23,682 bases of DNA, from IMG/VR virus record IMGVR_UViG_3300021472_000014, positions 1 through 23,682 of that record. The stretch is one strand, 5' to 3'. The notes under the pieces were generated by a model that did no database searches, had not been told where the DNA came from, and saw nothing but the letters and a program-made list of their open reading frames with translations. The translations under genes and the position numbers were made by a program. The DNA comes from a virus. Below are positions 1-6,034 of this stretch, piece after piece; position 1 is the first letter of the stretch; every line of letters begins with the position of its first letter.

Positions 1-8
1 GAGGAATG

Positions 9-461
9 ATGGCAAAACTAAAAATTAAACAGGAAATAATAAAACTGGCATCAACAGTAAATGAGCTTCGCGACGAAGTCAATAAATTACGTGATGACAT
101 TGAGATATTACAAAACAGAGTCAATAATGAAGAGAAGACGAGACGGGAGTTAAGCGCAAGATTAATCGAATGGCGAGACATGATTGATAAGAATTTTAGC
201 CAAATTGCAGACATGATTGACATGTTACGATTGTCAAATAAACGGTGTGCTTTATGCGGTCGAATTATGGGAAAGCGCAATACATATTATATCGGAGTTA
301 ACCGCACCTCTTATGATAAACCTCGTTTGCGAGTGCAAGACGATAAGAACTATCTTATTGACCCTATTGAAATCTGCGAAAAGTGTGCGAAACTGCCTTT
401 ATCGGTGTTGGCAGCTCAATATGGAGAAGTAATAAGAATACTTGAGAATAAGGAGGAATGA
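9..461 (+). CDS. Coiled-coil protein with paired CxxC zinc motif, function unknown
   Basis: A 150-residue product (151 from the first of two tandem ATGs at 6 and 9). I prefer 9 because the GAGG at 1-4 is too close to 6. The first ~75 residues show strong heptad spacing (VNELRDEVNKLRDDIEIL), predicting a coiled coil and probably dimerisation. The C-terminal half carries CALC (about residue 81) and CEKC (about residue 124), a spacing that would bind one zinc ion. No family is recognised. It starts the row of small early genes and its stop overlaps the next start. Zinc binding and coiled coil are inferred from pattern; a nucleic-acid-binding or regulatory role is only a guess. Confidence 0.75.
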   Translation: MAKLKIKQEIIKLASTVNELRDEVNKLRDDIEILQNRVNNEEKTRRELSARLIEWRDMIDKNFSQIADMIDMLRLSNKRCALCGRIMGKRNTYYIGVNRTSYDKPRLRVQDDKNYLIDPIEICEKCAKLPLSVLAAQYGEVIRILENKEE

Positions 462-712
462 TGAGCGTAGCAAGATTAGTTATTTACAAGAAAAACCTGG
501 AAAAATATGAGGAGCAGGGCAGACAACGCGCGAAAAGCACATATCAAGAGGCACTTATAGAGGCATTGGATCCTGTCGAGCTTTACGGGGAATTCGTGAT
601 TGATAGCATAATGTATAAGGATGGCAGGCTGGTTCTTGAAGGGGAACTGGTAATCGACGACAACCCAATTTGTTTTATTTCCACAACAGTAGAACAAGAA
701 AACTGGGGGTGA
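461..712 (+). CDS. Small hypothetical early protein
   Basis: An 83-residue product with no recognised family. AGGAGG at 451-456 lies 4 nt before this ATG and only 1 nt before the preceding in-frame ATG at 458, so 461 is preferred. The ATGATG pair overlaps the TGA of the upstream gene, implying translational coupling. The N-terminal half is helical and charged (KKNLEKYEEQGRQRAK); the C-terminal half alternates hydrophobic and polar residues as in beta strands (GEFVIDSIMYKDGRLVLEGELVI). It looks like a small soluble two-part protein of an early phage operon. Confidence 0.65.
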   Translation: MSVARLVIYKKNLEKYEEQGRQRAKSTYQEALIEALDPVELYGEFVIDSIMYKDGRLVLEGELVIDDNPICFISTTVEQENWG

Positions 713-717
713 TAGCA

Positions 718-1005
718 ATGAGGCTCGTGGAGATAGATGAGGATTTATATATAAATTTGGATAACATATTCGGAATATTGTATCGGTCAAAAAACACTGT
801 AGACGGTAAATGCTTTTATATGTTTTGGCTCAATTCTAATGATTATGTGGAAAGTCATCATTTTGATTCTGAAGAAGCAGCGCAGCAGTGGTTCGAGGAA
901 CATGTCCTTCCTCTTGTGCCAACATACTCAAAGCTGAATCGTGAGCTAAAAATCGATGGAAGATGGAGACGCCATGCAAAGCTAAACCTCAATAGAAAGG
1001 AGTAG
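718..1005 (+). CDS. Small hypothetical early protein
   Basis: A 95-residue product. The ORF is open further upstream (to 670), but the ATG at 718 is chosen because it follows a purine-rich GGGGGTGAT block, starts just after the upstream stop at 712, and gives a natural N-terminus (MRLVEIDEDLYINLDNI). The first ~60 residues look like a short beta-rich domain (DLYINLDNIFGILYR, KCFYMFWLNS), followed by an acidic helix (SEEAAQQWFEEHV) and a basic tail. No family is recognised. Its position in the unidirectional early cluster is the only functional clue. Confidence 0.65.
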   Translation: MRLVEIDEDLYINLDNIFGILYRSKNTVDGKCFYMFWLNSNDYVESHHFDSEEAAQQWFEEHVLPLVPTYSKLNRELKIDGRWRRHAKLNLNRKE

Positions 1006-1007
1006 CA

Positions 1008-1259
1008 ATGCAGGACTTTAAACTTACACCGCCAAGAGTCGACGATTCGGGTTTAAAGCCGAGCACCAAAAAGAAGCTCTGGCATTATAAAAAGACACTG
1101 AACACCAAGATATGCTGTCGAACTTGTCGGCATTGCGTGAAAATCATTCATAACGGCAAGACCTACTACAAATGCACGCTTCTGGGGATTAGCAACTCGG
1201 AAGCGACTGATATAAGACTATGTTATGTGTGTGATAGGTGGGAGAAAAGGAGGGGATGA
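1008..1259 (+). CDS. Small cysteine-rich zinc-binding protein
   Basis: An 83-residue basic protein starting 2 nt after the previous stop, with an AAAGGAG SD. Cysteines cluster as CCRTCRHC near residues 36-43, a single C near 56, and CYVC near 71-74, so two CxxC knuckles can be formed. The family resembles the many short zinc-ribbon-like phage proteins, but I cannot name it. The basic N-terminus (KPSTKKKLWHYKKTL) would suit nucleic-acid contact; this is inference. The stop overlaps the ATGATG start of the next gene. Confidence 0.7.
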   Translation: MQDFKLTPPRVDDSGLKPSTKKKLWHYKKTLNTKICCRTCRHCVKIIHNGKTYYKCTLLGISNSEATDIRLCYVCDRWEKRRG

Positions 1260-1741
1260 TGTTCGATCCTAAAAAAGAAGTGCCAAGCCTTGAATTATGT
1301 AAACAGTTAAAGAAGCTTGGGTTTCCACAAGCTGGTGGAGGTTGGTATTGGACGAAAGATGAAGAATTAACTTATTTTCATCCAGGAATTGTTACCGAAC
1401 GGGATGGCGGCATATATATAGAATGTAGCCCTTCTGTTTGTGTGTGTTACAACTATTTAATTTTCAAAGCACCTACCTGTAGAGAGCTAGGAGAATGGTT
1501 ACCTGATATAATAATAGTTAAATCAGATGAACCGATATCATACTTTATTAAATATCAAAAAAATAAATGGAGATATCGGTATATAGATAAATATGGTAGG
1601 ATGTTAAATACAGAATTTATTGAAGCCGACACCGAACCTAATGCCCGTGCTAAAATGCTTATATGGCTTGCAAAAAATAATTATATCAAATTTAACAAAG
1701 GAGAGAATGATGCTCAAGAAAATCGTAGAAATACTATATAA
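1259..1741 (+). CDS. Hypothetical early protein, WYW-containing
   Basis: A 160-residue protein. ATG occurs in tandem at 1256 and 1259. AGGAGG at 1248-1253 gives 5 nt spacing to 1259, so this start is preferred; the longer reading from 1238 lacks an SD. The N-terminal half (LCKQLKKLGFPQAGGGWYW, then a short beta-rich stretch with several Cys) looks like a small domain commonly seen in uncharacterised phage early proteins; the C-terminal half is Lys/Tyr/Asn rich. The gene is distinctly AT-rich compared with the structural region, and its last ~30 nt overlap the next small gene in another frame. No function is assigned. Confidence 0.6.
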   Translation: MFDPKKEVPSLELCKQLKKLGFPQAGGGWYWTKDEELTYFHPGIVTERDGGIYIECSPSVCVCYNYLIFKAPTCRELGEWLPDIIIVKSDEPISYFIKYQKNKWRYRYIDKYGRMLNTEFIEADTEPNARAKMLIWLAKNNYIKFNKGENDAQENRRNTI

Positions 1742-1880
1742 AATTTTAACTATTATCCTCATAGCGTTAGCGATAGCTGGTTTAATAGTATTCTGTATAC
1801 CCATGAATTTATTGTATTTAGTGAATCCCAAAGCGTTTGAGAAATTTGTTGGAAGCAAGAAAATACGAATACTTTTATAA
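1710..1880 (+). CDS. Small single-pass membrane protein
   Basis: A 56-57 residue protein. The ORF is open back to 1620, but tandem ATGs at 1707 and 1710 follow AGGAG (1699-1703) with good spacing to 1710, so the upstream part is a shadow of the previous gene. The sequence is a short basic N-terminus (MLKKIVEILYK) followed by a run of about 22 hydrophobic residues (ILTIILIALAIAGLIVFCIP) and a basic C-terminal tail, so a single transmembrane helix with a cytoplasmic N-terminus is likely. Its start overlaps the end of the upstream gene by ~30 nt. A superinfection-exclusion or membrane-signalling role is possible but unsupported. Confidence 0.6.
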   Translation: MLKKIVEILYKILTIILIALAIAGLIVFCIPMNLLYLVNPKAFEKFVGSKKIRILL

Positions 1881-1892
1881 AAAGGAGGCATA

Positions 1893-2510
1893 ATGTCATA
1901 TTCACGCTGGGGACCGTCACCATGGTATATATTCTGGCATGCAGGCGATGACGACACTAAAGAAGGGCAACTCTTGGCAATCTGGCATATAAAAGATAAA
2001 AACACACCAGTTTTCACTTATAAAGAGCTGGAAAATGTGAATACTGTAGAGGATTTGAAGGCATTGCTGAAATTAGATATATCCGACGATGAATATCAGG
2101 AAGCATTATATTATATACGAGAGTGGCGTGAAGATATAGCGTGGCAGTTTGACTTCAAAAAAGCTGATAATCCGATACTGATAAAACCAGAAGACAAGGT
2201 GTTCGTTGTGGAAGATGGCGAGGATGAGTTGTATTTCAGTTTCAAGGATTTGATGAATCCTAACACCGAAAGCTATAAACGCATTGTTGAGGCTTTGCAA
2301 AAGAATCCTGTCACTTACGAGGGCTATACTTTCGATGATTTGCAGAGCGGAATAGCTGAACTGGAAATCCTTTTAACACGGGCGAGCGATGAAGTTAACG
2401 ACCTAAAAATGCAGCTTAGACATCTGTTGAGGGATATAAGGCATATAAGAAAGTTTGCGCAGTGTGTTGGTAGGAGAAAGGTAATTGATAACTTTAAAAG
2501 AAAAGGATAA
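1893..2510 (+). CDS. Hypothetical phage protein with C-terminal coiled coil
   Basis: A 205-residue protein with a strong SD (AAGGAGG) before ATG 1893. It opens with a striking aromatic stretch (SYSRWGPSPWYIFW) followed by an acidic patch; similar openings occur in uncharacterised phage early proteins, but I cannot name a family. The middle is acidic and mixed alpha/beta; residues ~150-190 look like a helical coiled coil (IAELEILLTRASDEVNDLKMQLRHLL); the tail is basic. Nothing indicates an enzyme. Confidence 0.65.
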   Translation: MSYSRWGPSPWYIFWHAGDDDTKEGQLLAIWHIKDKNTPVFTYKELENVNTVEDLKALLKLDISDDEYQEALYYIREWREDIAWQFDFKKADNPILIKPEDKVFVVEDGEDELYFSFKDLMNPNTESYKRIVEALQKNPVTYEGYTFDDLQSGIAELEILLTRASDEVNDLKMQLRHLLRDIRHIRKFAQCVGRRKVIDNFKRKG

Positions 2511-2512
2511 AA

Positions 2513-2731
2513 ATGGAATACAGAGAAGAGGTAAATAAAGTAATACGTTTAATAGAATACTATCAAAAGATTTTTGCTGAACACAATGTTAAACCTTTCA
2601 GTGAAACAGAAATACGAGCATTTATTATGGGATATGAAGCAGGAGCAAATATAAAATTTTCTCCTAATGAATGGGATTATATGATTAAAAAGTTAACAAA
2701 AGAATTGGAGGCAAAAGATGAGGGAGATTAA
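2513..2731 (+). CDS. Small helical hypothetical protein
   Basis: A 72-residue product starting 2 nt after the previous stop, with a weaker SD (AAAGGAT). It is mostly predicted alpha-helical and charged (EVNKVIRLIEYYQKIF, MIKKLTKELEAKDEGD). Its last 14 nt overlap the start of the YopX gene, suggesting coupled translation. AT-rich like its neighbours. No family recognised. Confidence 0.6.
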   Translation: MEYREEVNKVIRLIEYYQKIFAEHNVKPFSETEIRAFIMGYEAGANIKFSPNEWDYMIKKLTKELEAKDEGD

Positions 2732-3137
2732 GTTTCGAGGTAAAATAATTGATAAAGGATATAAATATGGAGAATGGGTATATGGTGGTTTGTATTGCGT
2801 GAGAGATGAATGGAATAATGTAACCTGTTATATTGTAACTGAAAAGTGGCAAACTTATCGAGTTGACCCTGAAACGGTTGGGCAATATGCAGGCAAAAAA
2901 GATAAAAATGGCAAAGAAGTTTACGAGGGCGATATTTTATGGCAAGGATGGGAATTTGATAGAAAAATTAAAATCAAAGGAATAGTTCAATTTAGAGAAG
3001 GGATATTTGTTCTTAGAGAGTGCGATGGTAAAGACCATATTTTGAATGAAACAGCAGAAGTCATCGGCAACATCTTTGACAATTCTGAATTGTTGCCAAG
3101 CAAGAAGGAGAACCAAGATGGCACGCACGAGGGATAG
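2718..3137 (+). CDS. YopX-family protein
   Basis: A 139-residue protein recognised as YopX family (PF09643). Hallmarks are MREIKFRGK at the N-terminus, GEWVYGG, the DPETVGQYAGKKDKNGKEVYEGDI segment in the middle, and the closing VIGNIFDNSELL. The family is common in phages and mobile elements and its biochemical role is not known; it is thought to form a small beta-barrel-containing fold. It overlaps the previous gene by 14 nt and the next by 20 nt. Assignment rests on recognised motifs. Confidence 0.9.
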   Translation: MREIKFRGKIIDKGYKYGEWVYGGLYCVRDEWNNVTCYIVTEKWQTYRVDPETVGQYAGKKDKNGKEVYEGDILWQGWEFDRKIKIKGIVQFREGIFVLRECDGKDHILNETAEVIGNIFDNSELLPSKKENQDGTHEG

Positions 3138-3405
3138 TTTGCTTTGTAAGTTTGGTTTTCATAAGTGGAAGATGGTAAAAGATAGTTATCCTGATTGTTT
3201 TTTAGGAGTGAAAATACGACGATATTATATCAGATTCAAGATTTGCCAACGATGTGGGCAATGTAGAGAGTATTTTCATGATAGTTGGATACCCCTTGAT
3301 GAAGAACAATCTAAAATTTTGATGTCAAAAATCATAGATAAAGGGGAATACTATCTTTTAAAAAGAAAGGATAGCCATGGCACGCACGAGGACAATAAAG
3401 CCTGA
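3118..3405 (+). CDS. Small basic CxxC protein, function unknown
   Basis: A 95-residue product. ATG 3118 follows AAGGAGA and gives MARTRDSLL; the longer frame back to 3046 only shadows YopX. A CQRCGQC motif near residues 43-49, together with C9, may bind a metal; the surrounding KFGFHKW, YYIRFKICQRCG and YFHD resemble short zinc-ribbon phage proteins of the 'cell-surface/DUF' kind, without a firm match. The C-terminus is shared in another frame with the start of the replication initiator (overlap 3377-3405). Its first 15 nt are repeated exactly at the start of that next gene. Confidence 0.65.
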   Translation: MARTRDSLLCKFGFHKWKMVKDSYPDCFLGVKIRRYYIRFKICQRCGQCREYFHDSWIPLDEEQSKILMSKIIDKGEYYLLKRKDSHGTHEDNKA

Positions 3406-4372
3406 GTTCTGGACAGATGAGAAGATAGGCTCGTTGCCCATAGAAGCAAGATTGCTTTTCATAGGATTATGGGCACAAGCTGACGATTATGGCGTGGTAA
3501 AAGGGAATCCTGTGCTTCTAAAAAGTCTAATATTCCCTTATGACGAAGACTTAAAAGCGAGTCAGATAAAAGATTGGTTGACTGAGCTTGTGCGAATTCG
3601 GGCGCTAATTCCCTTTCAATACAATGGTGAGCAATATTATTACATTCGAACTTTCAGAACGCATCAAATAATTCCCCGTCCATCTAAACAGCGTAATGTT
3701 CCGCAAGAAATATTAGATAACATATTAGAAAATGCAATGCAATTACATGAAAGTGCAGTGCAATTGCATGAAAATGCAATGCAATTACATGAAAGTGCAA
3801 TGCAATTTCATGATGAAACAGAAACAGAAACAGAAACAGAAACAGAAACAGAAACAGAAACAGAAACAGAAAATATTAACCCTAAATCTGACGATTTAGG
3901 GTATGTCAACGACCCGAAGTCGTTGCCCCCTCAAAATGACCCCTCTGGTAAAAAATCTGAAGCACCAAAAGGAGAAAAACAAAAATCACTTCCGGTAAAG
4001 GCAACGCTTACCAAGCTGGCAGCCATATGGAATGAGCAAAAACCGCCAGAGTGTCCATCAGTTAAGGAACCGTTAACGGATAAACGGCAAAAGAAAGTTA
4101 GAGTGCTCTTAGCGCGCTATGGAGCAAACAAACTGATTGAGCTTTTTGAGCAGGAAATCATTCCCAACATTCGAGCAAGTCCTTTCCTGAGGGGTGAGAA
4201 CCAACGAGGCTGGGTGTGTGGCTTTGATTTTGCCATCCACCCGGAAAAATTCGTGAAAATAATGGAGGGATACTATGGAGCACATAGCAAACACAATGCT
4301 AAAAATCAAGCAACAGTTGACGAATTCAGTGGAGACCCCTTCAGAGCACTTGATGAGTTACACAAGCGATAA
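3377..4372 (+). CDS. Phage replication initiator, winged-helix DnaD/lambda O-like
   Basis: A 331-residue protein. Residues 1 to about 115 form the winged-helix initiator domain typical of phage replisome organisers (TRTIKPEFWTDEKIG, ARLLFIGLWAQADDYG, GNPVLLKSLIFPYD, YYYIRTFRTHQ). Residues ~119-164 are low-complexity: four AMQLHE-type repeats then nine Glu-Thr repeats. The C-terminal domain (~205-331) contains the NQRGWVCGFDFAIHPEKFVKIMEGYY signature found at the end of such proteins. It would bind the origin and recruit the downstream helicase loader. As in lambda O, the putative origin lies inside the gene. SD GAAAGGAT precedes the ATG. Domain call is from pattern recognition; origin binding is inference. 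Confidence 0.85.
   Translation: MARTRTIKPEFWTDEKIGSLPIEARLLFIGLWAQADDYGVVKGNPVLLKSLIFPYDEDLKASQIKDWLTELVRIRALIPFQYNGEQYYYIRTFRTHQIIPRPSKQRNVPQEILDNILENAMQLHESAVQLHENAMQLHESAMQFHDETETETETETETETETETENINPKSDDLGYVNDPKSLPPQNDPSGKKSEAPKGEKQKSLPVKATLTKLAAIWNEQKPPECPSVKEPLTDKRQKKVRVLLARYGANKLIELFEQEIIPNIRASPFLRGENQRGWVCGFDFAIHPEKFVKIMEGYYGAHSKHNAKNQATVDEFSGDPFRALDELHKR
3731..3814 (+). repeat. Four 21-bp iterons inside the initiator gene
   Basis: Four head-to-tail 21-bp units begin at 3731, 3752, 3773 and 3794. Units 1 and 3 are identical; units 2 and 4 differ at 3 and 4 positions. The core ATGCAATTACAT is an imperfect palindrome; in unit 2 it becomes the perfect palindrome TGCAATTGCA. The repeats keep the reading frame (N/S-A-M/V-Q-L-H-E). 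Number, length and location match the iteron layout of lambda ori within O, so these are probable initiator binding sites. The repeat itself is seen directly; the origin role is inference. Confidence 0.85.
3815..3868 (+). repeat. Nine tandem GAAACA hexanucleotides
   Basis: Nine perfect copies of GAAACA follow immediately after the iterons and encode (Glu-Thr)9. The tract is pyrimidine-free except for one C per unit, so the two strands are strongly asymmetric, and it is A-rich and thus easily melted. Such a microsatellite can vary in copy number by slippage without breaking frame, since each unit is two codons. It may be part of the unwinding region of the origin, or just a flexible acidic linker. 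Confidence 0.9.
3879..3925 (+). other. Two adjacent perfect inverted repeats (origin-like hairpins)
   Basis: First hairpin: ACCCTAAATC (3879-3888), loop TGAC, GATTTAGGGT (3893-3902), 10 bp perfect. Second: CAACGAC (3907-3913), loop CCGAA, GTCGTTG (3919-3925), 7 bp perfect, starting 4 nt later. Both are inside the coding sequence, just downstream of the iterons and the GAAACA tract and next to an AT-rich AAAATATTAA. Their position suggests single-strand initiation or primosome-loading structures; RNA-level regulation is an alternative. Confidence 0.6.
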
Positions 4373-4976
4373 TCTACTCCTTAAGCGCTATGTTCCGGAG
4401 CTGCCAAGTGGGCTGTGGAGAAAGGTTGTAGCAGAAAAAATCGGACCGAAACATGTTCAGGTCAGCGGTAAAAAACTTAAACCTGAGATCCGCGATAAAC
4501 TTAATCACTGGCTTGCTAATCGAGCACCGCGAGGGGATCTACCGCGTGGATTGTTTCTCTATGGCTTACCGGGCACCGGTAAAACCAGCATACTGGCGCT
4601 GCTTATGAAAAAGCTCGTGAAGCGACGACCATTTCTGGCGAGCGATATCGAGTACTACACAATGCATGAAATAGTCGACACATTGCGGTTACTGAAATCA
4701 TTCACACCAGCTTTGCGGGAGCGAGCTGAGCATGAACTGCAACGAATGCTGTCTTTGCATGTGCTTTTCGTGGATGACCTCGAGCTTGATTGGGGCAGTG
4801 AGGATTTGCGGTTGATTGCTGAGTTTATCGACAAGCTCTACAGGAAAGAGCGAACGCTTTTCATAGTCACCAATGCGGGTGATAAGGCTATAGCGGCAGC
4901 GATTAAGGATAACATACACTGGGCAAGGATATTCAGGCGACTCAGGGAGATGTGTTATCAGATGGCGGTGAAATAG
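4275..4976 (+). CDS. DnaC/IstB-like AAA+ helicase loader
   Basis: A 233-residue AAA+ ATPase. Visible motifs: Walker A GLPGTGKT (~97-104), Walker B LFVDD (~164-168), sensor 1 FIVTN (~196-200), and a terminal arginine motif RIFRRLREM (~218-226), all in DnaC/IstB order and length. The N-terminal ~85 residues would contact the replicative helicase. It overlaps the initiator gene by 98 nt in another frame; the ATG at 4275 has a good GGAGGG SD, which supports this long overlap. With the initiator it makes a standard lambda O/P- or DnaD/DnaI-like origin-firing pair that recruits the host helicase; no phage helicase is seen in the window. Confidence 0.85.
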   Translation: MEHIANTMLKIKQQLTNSVETPSEHLMSYTSDNLLLKRYVPELPSGLWRKVVAEKIGPKHVQVSGKKLKPEIRDKLNHWLANRAPRGDLPRGLFLYGLPGTGKTSILALLMKKLVKRRPFLASDIEYYTMHEIVDTLRLLKSFTPALRERAEHELQRMLSLHVLFVDDLELDWGSEDLRLIAEFIDKLYRKERTLFIVTNAGDKAIAAAIKDNIHWARIFRRLREMCYQMAVK

Positions 4977-4986
4977 GGGGGACAAG

Positions 4987-5370
4987 ATGTGCAATTCAAT
5001 GTCACCAAAAGATGATGCAATATTGTCATTAAGGCGTGTTGCGAGATGGTTGTTGAAAAAGATACTTAACACTGAGCAAGTTACTGATGATGACATCGAG
5101 GATTTGTTTCGCAGAATGCAGGTGAATTTGGATACGATGAATACTCAGCAAATCGTTGAATTAAGGCGTTATTTGTTCTACATGTTGGATTGTGCTAAAA
5201 AAGCTATGTGGGCCTATGAAGAAGAGCAGAAAGTGTTCAACGCGTTTCTCGATTTGTATTACCACTCTGAGCGAGGGGAAATTGAAGAAAGATTGCGTGA
5301 AAAATCGCGGATGATACTGGAAAGGGCAAAAAAGCAATTAAGACAAGGGCAGATAAAATGCGAGTTATGA
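4987..5370 (+). CDS. Helical hypothetical protein of replication module
   Basis: A 127-residue, almost entirely helical and highly charged protein (SLRRVARWLLKKIL, DIEDLFRRMQVNL, IVELRRYLFYMLDCAKKAMWAYEEEQ, ERLREKSRMILERAKKQLRQ). It starts 10 nt after the helicase loader with a G-rich SD (GGGGGGACAAG). No family is recognised. The position between the loader and RuvC suggests a replication or recombination accessory role, which is inference only. A second in-frame ATG five codons in could be used. Confidence 0.6.
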   Translation: MCNSMSPKDDAILSLRRVARWLLKKILNTEQVTDDDIEDLFRRMQVNLDTMNTQQIVELRRYLFYMLDCAKKAMWAYEEEQKVFNAFLDLYYHSERGEIEERLREKSRMILERAKKQLRQGQIKCEL

Positions 5371-5498
5371 CATTTCAGGAGTTTTTAAAAGCGCTTTACT
5401 CTGGTAGAGATTATGCTATGTGCTACAAAGAAGTTCGGAAAGCTAATGAAAAAGTGTTCGATTATTGGCAGAAAGGTGATAAGCAATGCGAGTCATAG
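5358..5498 (+). CDS. 46-residue small protein
   Basis: A short ORF bridging the gap between the helical protein and RuvC. It starts at ATG 5358 (or 5367, which overlaps the upstream TGA as ATGA) and its stop lies inside the RuvC-like gene. The product (MRVMTFQEFLKALYSG, then a charged helix ending KGDKQCES) is basic and helical. The AAGGGC ahead of 5358 is a modest SD. The short overlaps at both ends and the absence of any other coding in this stretch support it. No family recognised. Confidence 0.45.
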   Translation: MRVMTFQEFLKALYSGRDYAMCYKEVRKANEKVFDYWQKGDKQCES

Positions 5499-6034
5499 CT
5501 TTTGACCCGGAAGTAACACGGGTAGCATACAGCATCTGGGATGACGAGGAGCTTGTTGAGGTGGGGTTTCTTCAGCGAAATTACCCTTATCTTTATGACT
5601 TTTTGAGCAGGCTTTTTGATTTTGCAAACGACCACTGGGTCAGCAAAGGGTTGGTTGCTATTGAGGGGCAATGGTTACATCCGAGGGCGCGAAGGAAAAA
5701 TGTTCTGACATTCCAGCGTTTGATTGAGGTTCGTGAGGAGATAAAAAACACTTTTATCCTTGCCGGATGGCATGTGGTTGTTGTGCCACCGCAGCGATGG
5801 CAAATAGATATTCTTCACTGTCAGCCCCAGGATAAGCGTGCGAAGCGCAAACTTTTAGCACAGGGTGTCGCGAAACCCTATCTTGAGAAACTCAATGTAG
5901 ATGAGCATTTCTACGATAATCACAACATCGCGGATGCTGTGTGTATAGGGTTGTGGGCAACGCACAGGTTTTTCGATTTCGTCAAAGAGGATGATGATAA
6001 ACGGGTTTTTGCTGTGAAACTGGAGGAAAGATGA
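5486..6034 (+). CDS. RuvC-like Holliday junction resolvase
   Basis: A 182-residue RNase H-fold nuclease. N-terminal strand MRVIAFDPEVTRVAYSIWD carries the first acidic residue (D7) in the 'FDP' context, LVAIEGQ supplies E60, and HNIADAVCIG supplies D150 in the last helix, matching RuvC's Asp-Glu-(His/Asp)-Asp arrangement. An Asn (N147) sits where many RuvCs have Asp, next to H146, so the fourth metal ligand may be His. It would resolve branched replication or recombination intermediates before packaging. It overlaps the small upstream ORF and shares an ATGA with the next gene, so the set is translationally coupled. Confidence 0.8.
   Translation: MRVIAFDPEVTRVAYSIWDDEELVEVGFLQRNYPYLYDFLSRLFDFANDHWVSKGLVAIEGQWLHPRARRKNVLTFQRLIEVREEIKNTFILAGWHVVVVPPQRWQIDILHCQPQDKRAKRKLLAQGVAKPYLEKLNVDEHFYDNHNIADAVCIGLWATHRFFDFVKEDDDKRVFAVKLEER

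Noticed and set aside
3731-3868. CRISPR-like array
   Set aside because: Repeats are contiguous with no spacers, lie in a coding frame and have no cas genes nearby.
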